From the NCBI GenBank assembly GCA_947304185.1, contig CAMZAM010000006.1, positions 25,095-89,094 of the forward strand: a stretch of 64,000 nucleotides of DNA, given 5' to 3'. This DNA comes from an uncultured Bacteroidales bacterium. Its GTDB lineage: Bacteria; Bacteroidota; Bacteroidia; Bacteroidales; F082. Under the pieces are notes generated by a model. That model saw only the letters and a program-made list of their open reading frames with translations. It had not been told where the DNA came from and did not search any database. A program made the translations under genes and the position numbers. Positions 32,785-41,250 of the stretch are shown piece after piece (position 1 is the stretch's first letter; each line of letters starts with the position of its first letter).

Positions 32785-33990
32785 ATGTTTAAGTCAATAA
32801 AAAAATACGGCATATTAGTTCTTATCGCGATGATTGTCATGTCGTCGTGCATCAATAAGAATCAGAGAAAGAACAACTATCCTACACCGGGTGTTGACTT
32901 CACTCTTCCTGTCGGACATGTGTACACCATCGACACACTGTTGTATATGCAGCAGGCCGAGGGTACGCATAAGTTCACCCAGGACGCCTCTGTTTATGGC
33001 ATTGTCACAGACGACGAGACGTCAGGAAACCTTTATAAGGCTTCGTTTATCCAAGACGGTGACAAGGCCATCGAACTTTATATGAAGAGCACCAGCGGCC
33101 TGCGTATCGGCGACTCAGTGCGTGTGTATCTGAAAGGCGCTACCTTGTCGGAATACAGCGGCACGCCACAGATTCAGGATCTCGATCCTAAGAATGTAAC
33201 AATTCTTGCCAATGGCAAGTTTATCGAGCCGACAGAGATTCTTACCACTCAGGTGAATAACAGCTTGAAATGCCGTCTGGTGAAGTTCAACCACGTGGAA
33301 TTTAGAGCTGCTGACCGCGCTAACACCTACGCACCTGACGATGCTTACGGACAGTTCAACCTGGCACAATACGACGAAAACTGCAACCTCTTGGATGAGA
33401 GCATCATCGTTAGAACCAGTAACTACGCCAGCTTCGCAAAGAGACAGCTGCCACAGGGCAACGGCTCTATCGTCGGCATCCTGACATACTATAGCACTGG
33501 CGACGCATGGCAGTTCACCATCCGCACTATTTCGGAGGTTCAGATGAATAACGACCCATGCGAAGCAACACCTGAGCCGCCAGTCCAGCCTACAGGAACT
33601 GGTACAGCCGACGATCCGTATAACATGGCTGCGGCTATCATCCATCAAGGTGATACGGCACAATGGATTAGAGGTTATATCGTAGGATCAGCTAACATCG
33701 CTAGCGGCGCAATCATAAGCGACGACCAAATTTCATGGGGTCCTGAGTTTACCAACGAAAACAATAAGGCGAGCATTATTATGGCCGATAAGATTGACGA
33801 GAGAGACATCAACAATTGTATAGTTTTATATCTGCCGAGCGCAACTGTCTCGTCTATTCGTGAGATCAACTTGAAAGACCATCCGGAGAACCTTGGCAAG
33901 ACCTTGAAGGTGTTGGGCAATCTGAAACCACATCTTGGCAAGTCAGGTATGAAAGATACAAAAGGCGATAACTACGAATTAATCAATTGA
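32785..33990 (+). CDS. DUF5689/DUF6359 lipoprotein
   Basis: A 401-residue lipoprotein (lipobox 'IVMSSC') that shares the first two modules of its neighbour in shorter form: DUF5689 at about 45-260 ('DASVYGIVTDDETSGNLYKA', 'IIVRTSNYASFAKRQLP', paralogous to 'IIVRTSGYASFAAEPLP' in the preceding gene) and DUF6359 at about 275-400 ('GTADDPYNMAAAIIHQG', 'WIRGYIVGSANI'). A Pro-rich linker joins them. It lies 27 bases after the larger paralog and is almost certainly co-transcribed with the receptor. Tandem duplication followed by loss of the anchor-J domains would explain the pair. Confidence 0.85.
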   Translation: MFKSIKKYGILVLIAMIVMSSCINKNQRKNNYPTPGVDFTLPVGHVYTIDTLLYMQQAEGTHKFTQDASVYGIVTDDETSGNLYKASFIQDGDKAIELYMKSTSGLRIGDSVRVYLKGATLSEYSGTPQIQDLDPKNVTILANGKFIEPTEILTTQVNNSLKCRLVKFNHVEFRAADRANTYAPDDAYGQFNLAQYDENCNLLDESIIVRTSNYASFAKRQLPQGNGSIVGILTYYSTGDAWQFTIRTISEVQMNNDPCEATPEPPVQPTGTGTADDPYNMAAAIIHQGDTAQWIRGYIVGSANIASGAIISDDQISWGPEFTNENNKASIIMADKIDERDINNCIVLYLPSATVSSIREINLKDHPENLGKTLKVLGNLKPHLGKSGMKDTKGDNYELIN

Positions 33991-34001
33991 TTTTAAATAA
34001 T

Positions 34002-34739
34002 ATGGCTGAAAACTTAGTAATCATCCCGACATATAACGAGAAAGAGAATATCGAGAAAATCATCCGATACGTCTTCAACCTCCCGATGGCATTCGATATT
34101 TTGGTTGTTGAGGATAACAGTCCAGATGGCACCGCCGACATCGTGAAAGGTCTGATGAAGGAGTTCCCCGACAGGCTTTTCATTGAGGAGAGAAAAGGCA
34201 AACTCGGTCTCGGCACGGCTTACATCCATGGCTTTAAGTGGGCATTAGAGCGTGATTATCAGTATGTTACGGAGATGGATGCTGACTTTTCGCATAATCC
34301 TGACGATCTCATCCGCCTACACGACGCCTGCGCCAACGGTGCCGACTTGGCAATCGGCTCACGTTACAAATGCGGCGTGAACGTGGTAAACTGGCCGATG
34401 GGACGAGTGTTGATGTCGTATTACGCCTCCGCCTACGTACGTTTTGTGACGAGGATGAAGGTGCGTGACACCACGGCAGGTTTTGTGTGTTACACACGTA
34501 AGGTGTTGGAAACCATCGACTTCGACAGAATCAAATTTATTGGATATGCCTTCCAGATTGAGATGAAATACACTGCTTGGAAGCTCGGATTTAAGATTGA
34601 AGAGGTGTCGATCATCTTCACCGACAGACGTGAGGGCACGTCAAAGATGTCGGGAGGTATATTCAGAGAGGCTATCTTCGGAGTCATTAACCTGAGATGG
34701 AGAGGCATGTGGGGCAAGATAAAACCAAGAAAGAAGTGA
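34002..34739 (+). CDS. GT2 polyprenol-phosphate mannosyltransferase-like protein
   Basis: A 245-residue glycosyltransferase of family 2, resembling polyprenol monophosphomannose (Dpm1-like) synthases: 'LVIIPTYNEKENIEKIIR' at the N-terminus, 'ILVVEDNSPDGTADIV', the DxD-like metal site in 'VTEMDADFSHNPDDL', and 'DTTAGFVCYTRKVLE'. No C-terminal membrane helices are present, as in single-domain DPM synthases. It would make a lipid-linked sugar donor for periplasmic or surface glycosylation; in Bacteroidota such donors serve protein O-glycosylation. The ATG at 34002 is preferred over a TTG start. The stop overlaps the dihydroorotase start (TGATG). Confidence 0.88.
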   Translation: MAENLVIIPTYNEKENIEKIIRYVFNLPMAFDILVVEDNSPDGTADIVKGLMKEFPDRLFIEERKGKLGLGTAYIHGFKWALERDYQYVTEMDADFSHNPDDLIRLHDACANGADLAIGSRYKCGVNVVNWPMGRVLMSYYASAYVRFVTRMKVRDTTAGFVCYTRKVLETIDFDRIKFIGYAFQIEMKYTAWKLGFKIEEVSIIFTDRREGTSKMSGGIFREAIFGVINLRWRGMWGKIKPRKK

Positions 34740-36094
34740 TGGGATATATCATCAAAAACGCGACACTTGTCAACGAGGGTAAGACCACGCTGGCAAGTGT
34801 TGTCATTTCCGGCGACCGAATTGAGAAAATTTTGGTTGGAAATAATGATTTTTCCAAATGGAATAATTATGAAATAATAGATGCTCAAGGAAAATATTTG
34901 ATTCCCGGCATCATCGACGAGCACGTGCATTTCCGTGAGCCTGGGTTGACGCAGAAGGCTGATATGTTTACCGAGAGCAGGGCCGCGGTGGCGGGAGGTG
35001 TGACGTCGTTTATGGACATGCCGAACACTAACCCGCAGACCACGACAATCGAGCATTTGGAACAGAAACTCGCCACCGCGGCCAATAAATCGGCGGCTAA
35101 TTTCTCGTTTTATCTGGGGGCGACAAACGATAACATCGATGAGATTAAGAAAGTCGACCCGAAGAAAGTGTGCGGTGTCAAGCTGTTTATGGGATCGAGC
35201 ACCGGTAACATGCTTGTGAACGAAGATGACGCCTTGGTAAGTCTGTTCAAGGAGTCACCATGCCTGATAGCTGCACATTGCGAGGATGAACAGATGATTC
35301 ACGCTAACACAGTGTGCTGTAAAGACTTAACCGCAAAAGGCGAAGTTATTGCTGATGCCGGAATACATCCTTTTGTCAGGACGACAGAGGCTTGTTATAA
35401 GTCGACAGCCAAGGCAGTGGAGATGGCGACGAAATTCGGTGCAAGATTGCATGTGCTGCATATATCTACAAAATCGGAGCTGACGCTGTTTAGAAACGAT
35501 ATCGCATTGAAAGACAAGAAGATAACGGCAGAGACATGTCCGCATTATCTCACTTTCTGCGACAAAGATTACGAAGAAAAAGGCTTTGCCATCAAGTGTA
35601 ATCCAGCTATCAAGATGGCATCTGACCGTGAGTTGTTGCGGCATGCTATCGTCGACGGACATATCGACACCATCGGCACCGACCATGCGCCGCATCTGTG
35701 GCAAGAGAAGATGACCGACGACTATTTCACGGCGAAATCTGGCTTCCCGTCAATACAAAACAGCCTTGATATGATGCTTAATCTCTATCATCAAGGCCTA
35801 ATTTCATTGGAGAAAATCGTTGAGTTGATGTGTCATAATCCGGCCATCCTTTATCAGATAAAGGGTAGGGGTTTCATCCGCGAAGGCTATTATGCCGACC
35901 TAGTTTTGGTCGATTTGAATCATGAAAAAGTGATTAAAAACGATGATATGCTTTACAAATGCGGCTGGACTCCATACGATGGAATAAAGGTGAAATCGCA
36001 GGTTACGCATACTTTCGTGAACGGAAATCTCGTTTATCACGAAGGGAAAGTTGTGGATAATATTTTTGGAAAACCATTGGAATTTGAACGTTAG
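34739..36094 (+). CDS. pyrC: Dihydroorotase (class I, allantoinase-like)
   Basis: A 451-residue cytosolic zinc amidohydrolase that cyclises carbamoyl-aspartate to dihydroorotate in pyrimidine synthesis. Metal motif 'IDEHVHFREPGLTQKAD' near residue 60, 'FMDMPNTNPQT', 'LHVLHISTKSE', 'AETCPHYL', and 'IGTDHAPH' near the C-terminus. The residue that is normally the carbamylated lysine falls in 'VCGVKLFMGSSTG'. The length fits class I DHOase. The ATG at 34739 shares bases with the previous stop codon. Confidence 0.93.
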   Translation: MGYIIKNATLVNEGKTTLASVVISGDRIEKILVGNNDFSKWNNYEIIDAQGKYLIPGIIDEHVHFREPGLTQKADMFTESRAAVAGGVTSFMDMPNTNPQTTTIEHLEQKLATAANKSAANFSFYLGATNDNIDEIKKVDPKKVCGVKLFMGSSTGNMLVNEDDALVSLFKESPCLIAAHCEDEQMIHANTVCCKDLTAKGEVIADAGIHPFVRTTEACYKSTAKAVEMATKFGARLHVLHISTKSELTLFRNDIALKDKKITAETCPHYLTFCDKDYEEKGFAIKCNPAIKMASDRELLRHAIVDGHIDTIGTDHAPHLWQEKMTDDYFTAKSGFPSIQNSLDMMLNLYHQGLISLEKIVELMCHNPAILYQIKGRGFIREGYYADLVLVDLNHEKVIKNDDMLYKCGWTPYDGIKVKSQVTHTFVNGNLVYHEGKVVDNIFGKPLEFER

Positions 36095-36097
36095 AAT

Positions 36098-36553
36098 ATG
36101 AAGAAACTATTGATAGTCATAATGTTGGCGCTTGTTTTTGTCGCTTGTCAAGACAATCAAGTGCGTCATGTGCAGAAGGTGGCTTATTATTATGCCGAGA
36201 CCGACTTGCCTTGGGTTATTTATTATTACGATGTTGTCGGCGCTGACTCCACCTGGGTAGAGGAGAGATGGTTTCATGAAAACGGTGTGCTTATGTTGGA
36301 AGGTCAAATCGTTGATAATCAACGTGAAGGCGAATTTAGAGGCTATTTCCCTAGTGGTGAGTTGATGAGCGTCGGCAGCTATGTGAATGGTAAACGTGAA
36401 GGTAGGGGTAAGATTTATTACGACAACGGTCAGGTTCATGTCGAGAACGAATATCACGATGACAAACCTGTCGGAATGTGGCGTATATACGACGAATACG
36501 GTAATTTGATTAAAGAAGGCGATTACAAAGATGTTCTCTATCTTTTCAGATGA
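36098..36553 (+). CDS. MORN-repeat lipoprotein
   Basis: A 151-residue lipoprotein (lipobox 'VFVAC') with three to four MORN-like repeats: 'WFHENGVLMLEGQI', 'GYFPSGELMSVGSY', 'IYYDNGQVHVENEY', 'IYDEYGNLIKEGDY'. MORN repeats form beta-sheet surfaces; relatives in databases are often labelled 'YwqK-family antitoxin' without evidence of that role. It starts three bases after pyrC and its end overlaps tadA by 23 bases, so it is part of the GT2-pyrC-tadA operon. Function unknown. Confidence 0.8.
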   Translation: MKKLLIVIMLALVFVACQDNQVRHVQKVAYYYAETDLPWVIYYYDVVGADSTWVEERWFHENGVLMLEGQIVDNQREGEFRGYFPSGELMSVGSYVNGKREGRGKIYYDNGQVHVENEYHDDKPVGMWRIYDEYGNLIKEGDYKDVLYLFR

Positions 36554-36971
36554 AAACTATATGCAGCAGGCTTTGGTCGAAGCGCAAGCCGCTGCCGACG
36601 TCGACGAGGTGCCGGTGGGTGCCGTCGTGGTGGTGAACGACAAGATCATCGCCCGCGCACACAATCAGGTCGAGTTGTTGTCGGATGTCACCGCACACGC
36701 TGAGATCCTCGCTATCACGGCAGCCTGTAACGCGCTGGGTACTAAATATTTAGATGACTGCACACTCTATGTCACGCTTGAGCCATGTGTGATGTGCGCG
36801 GGCGCATTGGAACATTGTCATATCAAGAAGGTGGTGTGGGCTTGCGATGACCCGAAAAACGGTTTTCAGCGTTTCGGTAACCTCCTTCATCCGAAAACCG
36901 AAATAAAAACAGGCATCCTCAAGGAAGAATGCCTGCAAGTCTTGACCGATTTCTTTAAGAAGAAACGGTAG
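36531..36971 (+). CDS. tadA: tRNA adenosine(34) deaminase TadA
   Basis: A 146-residue zinc deaminase converting A34 to inosine in tRNA-Arg(ACG). Zn-site HAE in 'VTAHAEILAITAACN' and PCxxC in 'TLEPCVMCAGALEH' are intact. The start is kept at 36531 despite its overlap with the previous gene because 'FSDENYMQQAL' aligns with the N-terminus of E. coli TadA ('FSHEYWMRHAL'). A guanine deaminase or other nucleoside deaminase is a weaker alternative. It ends three bases before the convergent aminopeptidase. Confidence 0.92.
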   Translation: MFSIFSDENYMQQALVEAQAAADVDEVPVGAVVVVNDKIIARAHNQVELLSDVTAHAEILAITAACNALGTKYLDDCTLYVTLEPCVMCAGALEHCHIKKVVWACDDPKNGFQRFGNLLHPKTEIKTGILKEECLQVLTDFFKKKR

Positions 36972-36974
36972 ATT

Positions 36975-38402
36975 TTACTTCACCATATCTCTGAAGAAAC
37001 GCATCAGCAGCCTCACATGGATGCCGACGCCGCCTGCCGGTTTGTATGCCTCGGCTTTCTCCATGAACGCTGTTCCAGCGATGTCGAAATGCACCCACGG
37101 ATAGTCGGTGAAATGCTCCAGGAACTTACCTGCTGTGCTGGCGCCGCCGTACGCTCCTCCAATATTCTGTATGTCAGCGAGGTCTGACTTGATCATCTCG
37201 CCGTATTCTTCATACAACGGGAACTTGACAAGGCGTTCGTAAACGCGCTCGCCGACAGCCTCGAGTTGCTTGTATATCTCTTCTGCATTATGTTCCATTG
37301 CCACTGTAGCTACCGGTCCTATTGCTCTTGACGCTGCTCCCGTGAGGGTGGCGAAATCGAACACCATCATAGGATCATACTTTTTGGCATAGGCGAGCGC
37401 GTCGGCGAGAATCAGACGTCCCTCGGCGTCGGTGTTGAGCACCTCAACGGTAGTGCCGTCGTACATGGTGATGATGTCGCCGCATACACGTGCGTTGCCG
37501 TCGATACGGTTGTCGGTGGCTGGCACGAGAGCTATCACATGAACAGGCAGCTTAGCCTTAGCTACGGCATACACGGTGCATGCCACTGTGGCTGCGCCCG
37601 ACATGTCGTCTTTCATGTCGTTCATGAATGTCGAGGTTTTGAGGTTATAGCCTCCGGTGTCGAACACAATGCCTTTGCCCACAAGCACTATAGGTTTCTC
37701 GTTGACGGGTTTCTCCGGCTTCCATTCAAGGATGGTGAACGTAGGCTCGTCGATGCTTCCAGCGTTGACGGCAAGCAATCCGCCCATCTTCAAGGCCTCG
37801 ATCTTCTTTTTATTGAAGACCTCAGCCTCACCACCTACCGAGCGTACCTTCTCACTTATAAACTCTGCCAGTTTCTCGGCGTTGAGATGGTTAACAGGCT
37901 CGTTGATGAGGTCGCGTGCCATCAGGGTAGCCTCAACGGTGATGTTGAGCTTCTCGACGCAGTCGTCGCATGCTGTTCCCTCAAGGAAATAGATGGTTTT
38001 CAAGGTGTTAGCCTTGGCATCGGTCTTGTATTTCTTGAACTCGTAGTTGGCGAGCATCATACCTTCGGCGCAACCCATCTTCACGCAACGTTTCTCACCG
38101 AAGTTTTGAATCAAAACATCCTCGAACTTATTGGCGTTCAACCATTTGCATATCGAGGCACCTTTCTTGCGGCACTTCTCCATGAACTTGCTCTCATCGA
38201 CGGTAGTGTCGACGACGAAGATATGGTAACACTCTGTGTATCTGTTGATTACGACGGTTTTATCCTTATCGTCATCGTAACATTTCTTAACGTAATCTGC
38301 TTCTTCTTTGTTGAGATTGATTTTATCGATATTTTCTATCGAATCAAGGATAAAAACTTTGGCAGAAACCTTGTCGTCGTTTCTAAATTTTAATGTTGTC
38401 AT
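36975..38402 (-). CDS. Leucyl aminopeptidase-family (M17) metallopeptidase
   Basis: A 475-residue enzyme from the ATG at 38402; the longer frame overlaps the upstream waaA gene extensively. The M17 catalytic set is present: 'LVGKGIVFDTGGYNLKTSTF', 'NDMKDDMSGAATVAC', and 'NTDAEGRLILADALAYAK', giving the two-metal site and bicarbonate arginine. The N-terminal domain is divergent, as usual. It removes N-terminal residues from peptides in the cytoplasm. It follows waaA with a four-base overlap, so it is translated from the same message, although the two activities are unrelated. Confidence 0.93.
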   Translation of the reverse strand: MTTLKFRNDDKVSAKVFILDSIENIDKINLNKEEADYVKKCYDDDKDKTVVINRYTECYHIFVVDTTVDESKFMEKCRKKGASICKWLNANKFEDVLIQNFGEKRCVKMGCAEGMMLANYEFKKYKTDAKANTLKTIYFLEGTACDDCVEKLNITVEATLMARDLINEPVNHLNAEKLAEFISEKVRSVGGEAEVFNKKKIEALKMGGLLAVNAGSIDEPTFTILEWKPEKPVNEKPIVLVGKGIVFDTGGYNLKTSTFMNDMKDDMSGAATVACTVYAVAKAKLPVHVIALVPATDNRIDGNARVCGDIITMYDGTTVEVLNTDAEGRLILADALAYAKKYDPMMVFDFATLTGAASRAIGPVATVAMEHNAEEIYKQLEAVGERVYERLVKFPLYEEYGEMIKSDLADIQNIGGAYGGASTAGKFLEHFTDYPWVHFDIAGTAFMEKAEAYKPAGGVGIHVRLLMRFFRDMVK

Positions 38403-39628
38403 GCTAAAAATTCCTTTAAAACCCTCATTGTCTTTTCGGTTGCACCGATTTTTCCCGCTACGTAATCGTGGCAAATCTTCGATGCTTCCTTGTAAAACGC
38501 CTCGTCGTCGATAAACTTTTGGAACATATTCTCAAGTTCTGCTTGGTTGTTGATGACGAAGGCGCCTTTCAGTTTCACCAAGTCAACGGCCTCCTCGAAC
38601 GAATGGTATTTCGGTCCGAAGATCACCGGCACGTCGTAGACGATGGCTTCTTGGATGTTGTGTATGCCGTCGTAGAATCCCGCGCCGATGTATGCAAAGC
38701 GGGCGTATCTGTAAATCTTTGATAAAATACCTATTTTATTGATTACCAATGTTTTAGTCTGCTTTTTTGGGTCAAAGTCGGTATACAATTGGTAATCATG
38801 GAGATGCGATTCGATCTGTTTGATGTGTGAGTCGGAGATGTCGTGCGGCACCATGATGAAGCAGTAGTCGTTAGGCATTGTCTCGATGAAGCTGTAAAGC
38901 AGTCGTTCATCCGACGGCCAGCTGCTGCCTGCTATGATACATTTTCTGTTGCCGATATATTCTTCGATGTCGGGGAAACGCTGTGCTTGCTGGGCTATCT
39001 CGTAAACGCGGTCGAAACGGGTATCGCCTGCGATGGTTAAGTTATTGATACCCATCTTTTTAAGCAGGTCGGCGGTCTCTTCGTTCTGCGTGAAGAAATG
39101 TTCGACGTTGTAGAAATGATTTCTGAACCATCTGCCCCAGAACTTGAAGAAATACTGGTTCTTGCGCAATGTTGCGGAGATATAGAACAGTGGGACGTGT
39201 TTGTCTTTCAGCTCATGAATATAGTTAAACCAGAATTCATATTTTACAAAAATGGCTGCTTTAAAATTGAAATGCCTTATCAGTCGGTGAGCGTTAGTCA
39301 TCGTGTCGATTGGCATATATGCCACCAAATCTGCCAGAGGATAGTCCCTTTTCACCTCATATCCTGAAGGGGAGAAGAAGGTGAGAAGCAGTTTGTATTG
39401 AGGGAAGCTACTCTTGACGGCTTCGATTATCGGGAGGCCCTGTTCGAACTCTCCGAGCGATGACACGTGAACCCAAATCCATTGAGTGTCAGGGTCTTGC
39501 TTCGCGAGTTTATACCACTGGCCTTTGCGTCCGTCGCGCCACAATTTAGCTTTTTTATTGCCAAAAAATGCTGCAATATGTATCAATGCGCTGTAAAAGC
39601 GTATTCCGAAAGTGTAAAGTAATCTCAT
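38399..39628 (-). CDS. waaA: 3-deoxy-D-manno-octulosonic acid (Kdo) transferase
   Basis: A 409-residue glycosyltransferase that adds Kdo to lipid A. The N-terminal hydrophobic stretch anchors it to the inner membrane. Family segments: 'IWVHVSSLGEFEQGLPIIEA', 'LLTFFSPSGYEVKR', 'LADLVAYMPIDT', 'FVKYEFWFNYIHEL', 'PLFYISATLR', 'IIAGSSWPSDERLL' and 'GPKYHSFEEAVDL'. It supports LPS synthesis together with lptB and kdsD a few kilobases away. The stop overlaps the aminopeptidase start (ATGA-type). Confidence 0.95.
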   Translation of the reverse strand: MRLLYTFGIRFYSALIHIAAFFGNKKAKLWRDGRKGQWYKLAKQDPDTQWIWVHVSSLGEFEQGLPIIEAVKSSFPQYKLLLTFFSPSGYEVKRDYPLADLVAYMPIDTMTNAHRLIRHFNFKAAIFVKYEFWFNYIHELKDKHVPLFYISATLRKNQYFFKFWGRWFRNHFYNVEHFFTQNEETADLLKKMGINNLTIAGDTRFDRVYEIAQQAQRFPDIEEYIGNRKCIIAGSSWPSDERLLYSFIETMPNDYCFIMVPHDISDSHIKQIESHLHDYQLYTDFDPKKQTKTLVINKIGILSKIYRYARFAYIGAGFYDGIHNIQEAIVYDVPVIFGPKYHSFEEAVDLVKLKGAFVINNQAELENMFQKFIDDEAFYKEASKICHDYVAGKIGATEKTMRVLKEFLA

Positions 39629-39629
39629 A

Positions 39630-40397
39630 TCAATAATAATAGTATTCGGCTGGCTTACGTTTGTAAGTCGGAATATAGATAGCGGCTCTGATGCCGATAT
39701 ATTGGTCGATGTAGTTCTTAGTGTCTTTTTTCATCAGGTTAAAATCCCATTGACGGAGTGATTTTGTGTAAGCCTGAATAAACTCTAATGATAACGAGAA
39801 GTTAAAAACTCTCGAGTTGCTCAAAAACAGGTATCCTATCTCGCCCGACCATGCAAAGCCGCCGCGCATCCTGTCGTAGCCGAGAGGATAGTCGCCAGCC
39901 AATGCCGGTGGAGGTGACGCATAGGATCCGAATTCAGTCCTGATTCTGTTGAAGAGATAGCCTAAACCGCCTTGCACGAAGAAGCCGCAGTTAGGATTAG
40001 GCGATAACACCGGGAAAACTTTTCCTGCCTTGAGCTGAAAATGTGCGCCTCTCTCAAACAAGGCGTAGCTTCCGTAGATGCCGTCGCCAGTGATGATCTC
40101 GCCGTTGCTGTCCAAGACGTCGCCAAACATCTCCTCACGGGTGATGTTGACCTTATTTCCTGAAATGAAATTGCCGTTAAAACTGAAAATCCAGTTGCTT
40201 TCGGTCTTGAAACACACGCTTCCGCCGATGGTGTTATTGTTGTTATATAAAACCTTGGTGTCTTTCCCTGGGAACTGATAGGCGTAGGTGGCTTGGAACA
40301 TCAAAGTGGAGATTTTCTCGTTTTTGATGTCGTGCTGAGCCTTTATTAAAAAAGGTGTAAAGGCTAACAAAAAGAATATCAATAACTTACACCTCAT
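39630..40397 (-). CDS. Uncharacterised outer-membrane beta-barrel-like protein
   Basis: A 255-residue protein with a signal peptide (1-20, ending 'FLIKAQ') and repeated amphipathic strands ('NWIFSFNGNFISGN', 'HFQLKAGKVFPVL', 'GFFVQGGLGYLFNRIRTEF'). It ends in a run of Tyr residues, consistent with a small outer-membrane barrel. I do not recognise a named family. It lies one base upstream of waaA with its own promoter box, so it may be co-expressed with Kdo transferase and serve the outer membrane. Confidence 0.75.
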   Translation of the reverse strand: MRCKLLIFFLLAFTPFLIKAQHDIKNEKISTLMFQATYAYQFPGKDTKVLYNNNNTIGGSVCFKTESNWIFSFNGNFISGNKVNITREEMFGDVLDSNGEIITGDGIYGSYALFERGAHFQLKAGKVFPVLSPNPNCGFFVQGGLGYLFNRIRTEFGSYASPPPALAGDYPLGYDRMRGGFAWSGEIGYLFLSNSRVFNFSLSLEFIQAYTKSLRQWDFNLMKKDTKNYIDQYIGIRAAIYIPTYKRKPAEYYYY

Positions 40398-40419
40398 GGT
40401 CAGAATTATTTTTCTTTTG

Positions 40420-40427
40420 CAAATATA
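40420..40427 (-). promoter_or_regulatory. -7 box (TATATTTG) for the barrel-waaA-aminopeptidase operon
   Basis: CAAATATA on the plus strand, 22 bases before the barrel protein start. Confidence 0.6.
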
Positions 40428-40490
40428 CTAAACGTTTTGGAATTCTGTTTATTATTTTAAGAAAAATGTTTCCTATTCAAAAATAAGTAG

Positions 40491-40498
40491 TATCTTTG
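40491..40498 (+). promoter_or_regulatory. -7 box (TATCTTTG) for the lipoprotein-M16 pair
   Basis: TATCTTTG 30 bases before the ATG at 40529. Confidence 0.65.
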
Positions 40499-40528
40499 CA
40501 GTTGTATAACGATTAAATAATTGACATT

Positions 40529-41248
40529 ATGAAAAAGAACTTTTTTATAATCGCATTGATCCTCAGCGTGTTAGTGGCAGTGGTGTCATGTAAACCGAAA
40601 CCGGCTCCTGAACCGGAACCGCCGACTCCAAGTCCTATGCCGGCACCAGGTGAGGGTGGCACAATTCCGACTTCAATATTGCCGCAAGCTATGGCCGACA
40701 GTGTGTTGAATTATTTCACCGTCAATACAGGTGAGAATCCACCGGCATTCAGCGGTCAGTTCGTATCTCATCCACATATGTTGCTTCACTCCACATTCGA
40801 GGATGACACTGTGACTGTTTTCAACGATCGTTATGTGGCTTTCTTCAGTAACGGCGAAAAGGTTGATTACTATGGAAAACAGTGGGATGACGAAGAAGGA
40901 GATTATTACCAAGAAGGAAGAAGAAATCTCTATATCATTGGAACAGGTGAGAATTTCTCATGCTATTATTTTTCAGAAGGTTATCCTGACGGATATTATG
41001 CAAAACAGTCGTTTATCTTCAGCGGTAAATGGAATGAAAGCTATGGCGGATTGAAAGACTTCCAGGTGGCAGTTATGTTGTTGGTGACCAGCGGCAACCC
41101 GCACCTTGCACCGGCAGGCTCATTCCGCGTGTTGGGTGATGGCGATGGATTGGCACAGGATACGACATGGTTCGCAGACAAAGCTGCCTCATTCAACGAG
41201 ACAAAAATGTCTGACGAAGATATGTTCCGCATGTTTAGAGTGAAATAA
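40529..41248 (+). CDS. Uncharacterised lipoprotein with Pro-rich linker
   Basis: A 239-residue lipoprotein: signal peptide, lipobox 'VAVVSC' with Cys at 21, then a Pro/Glu-rich spacer ('KPKPAPEPEPPTPSPMPAP') that would hold the domain off the membrane. The remaining ~190 residues are a beta-rich domain with many Tyr/Gly/Asp ('FFSNGEKVDYYGKQWDDEEG', 'NFSCYYFSEGYPDGYYAKQ'). No family is recognised. It is followed two bases later by an M16 peptidase gene, so the two share a transcript. Confidence 0.78.
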   Translation: MKKNFFIIALILSVLVAVVSCKPKPAPEPEPPTPSPMPAPGEGGTIPTSILPQAMADSVLNYFTVNTGENPPAFSGQFVSHPHMLLHSTFEDDTVTVFNDRYVAFFSNGEKVDYYGKQWDDEEGDYYQEGRRNLYIIGTGENFSCYYFSEGYPDGYYAKQSFIFSGKWNESYGGLKDFQVAVMLLVTSGNPHLAPAGSFRVLGDGDGLAQDTTWFADKAASFNETKMSDEDMFRMFRVK

Positions 41249-41250
41249 AA

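Noticed and set aside
36098..36553. MORN lipoprotein as a YwqK-type antitoxin
   Set aside because: The database label is not backed by a partner toxin here; the gene is a lipoprotein inside a GT2-pyrC-tadA operon.
37539..38393. 284-codon open frame antisense to the M17 aminopeptidase
   Set aside because: Shadow frame; the catalytic motifs lie in the sense frame.
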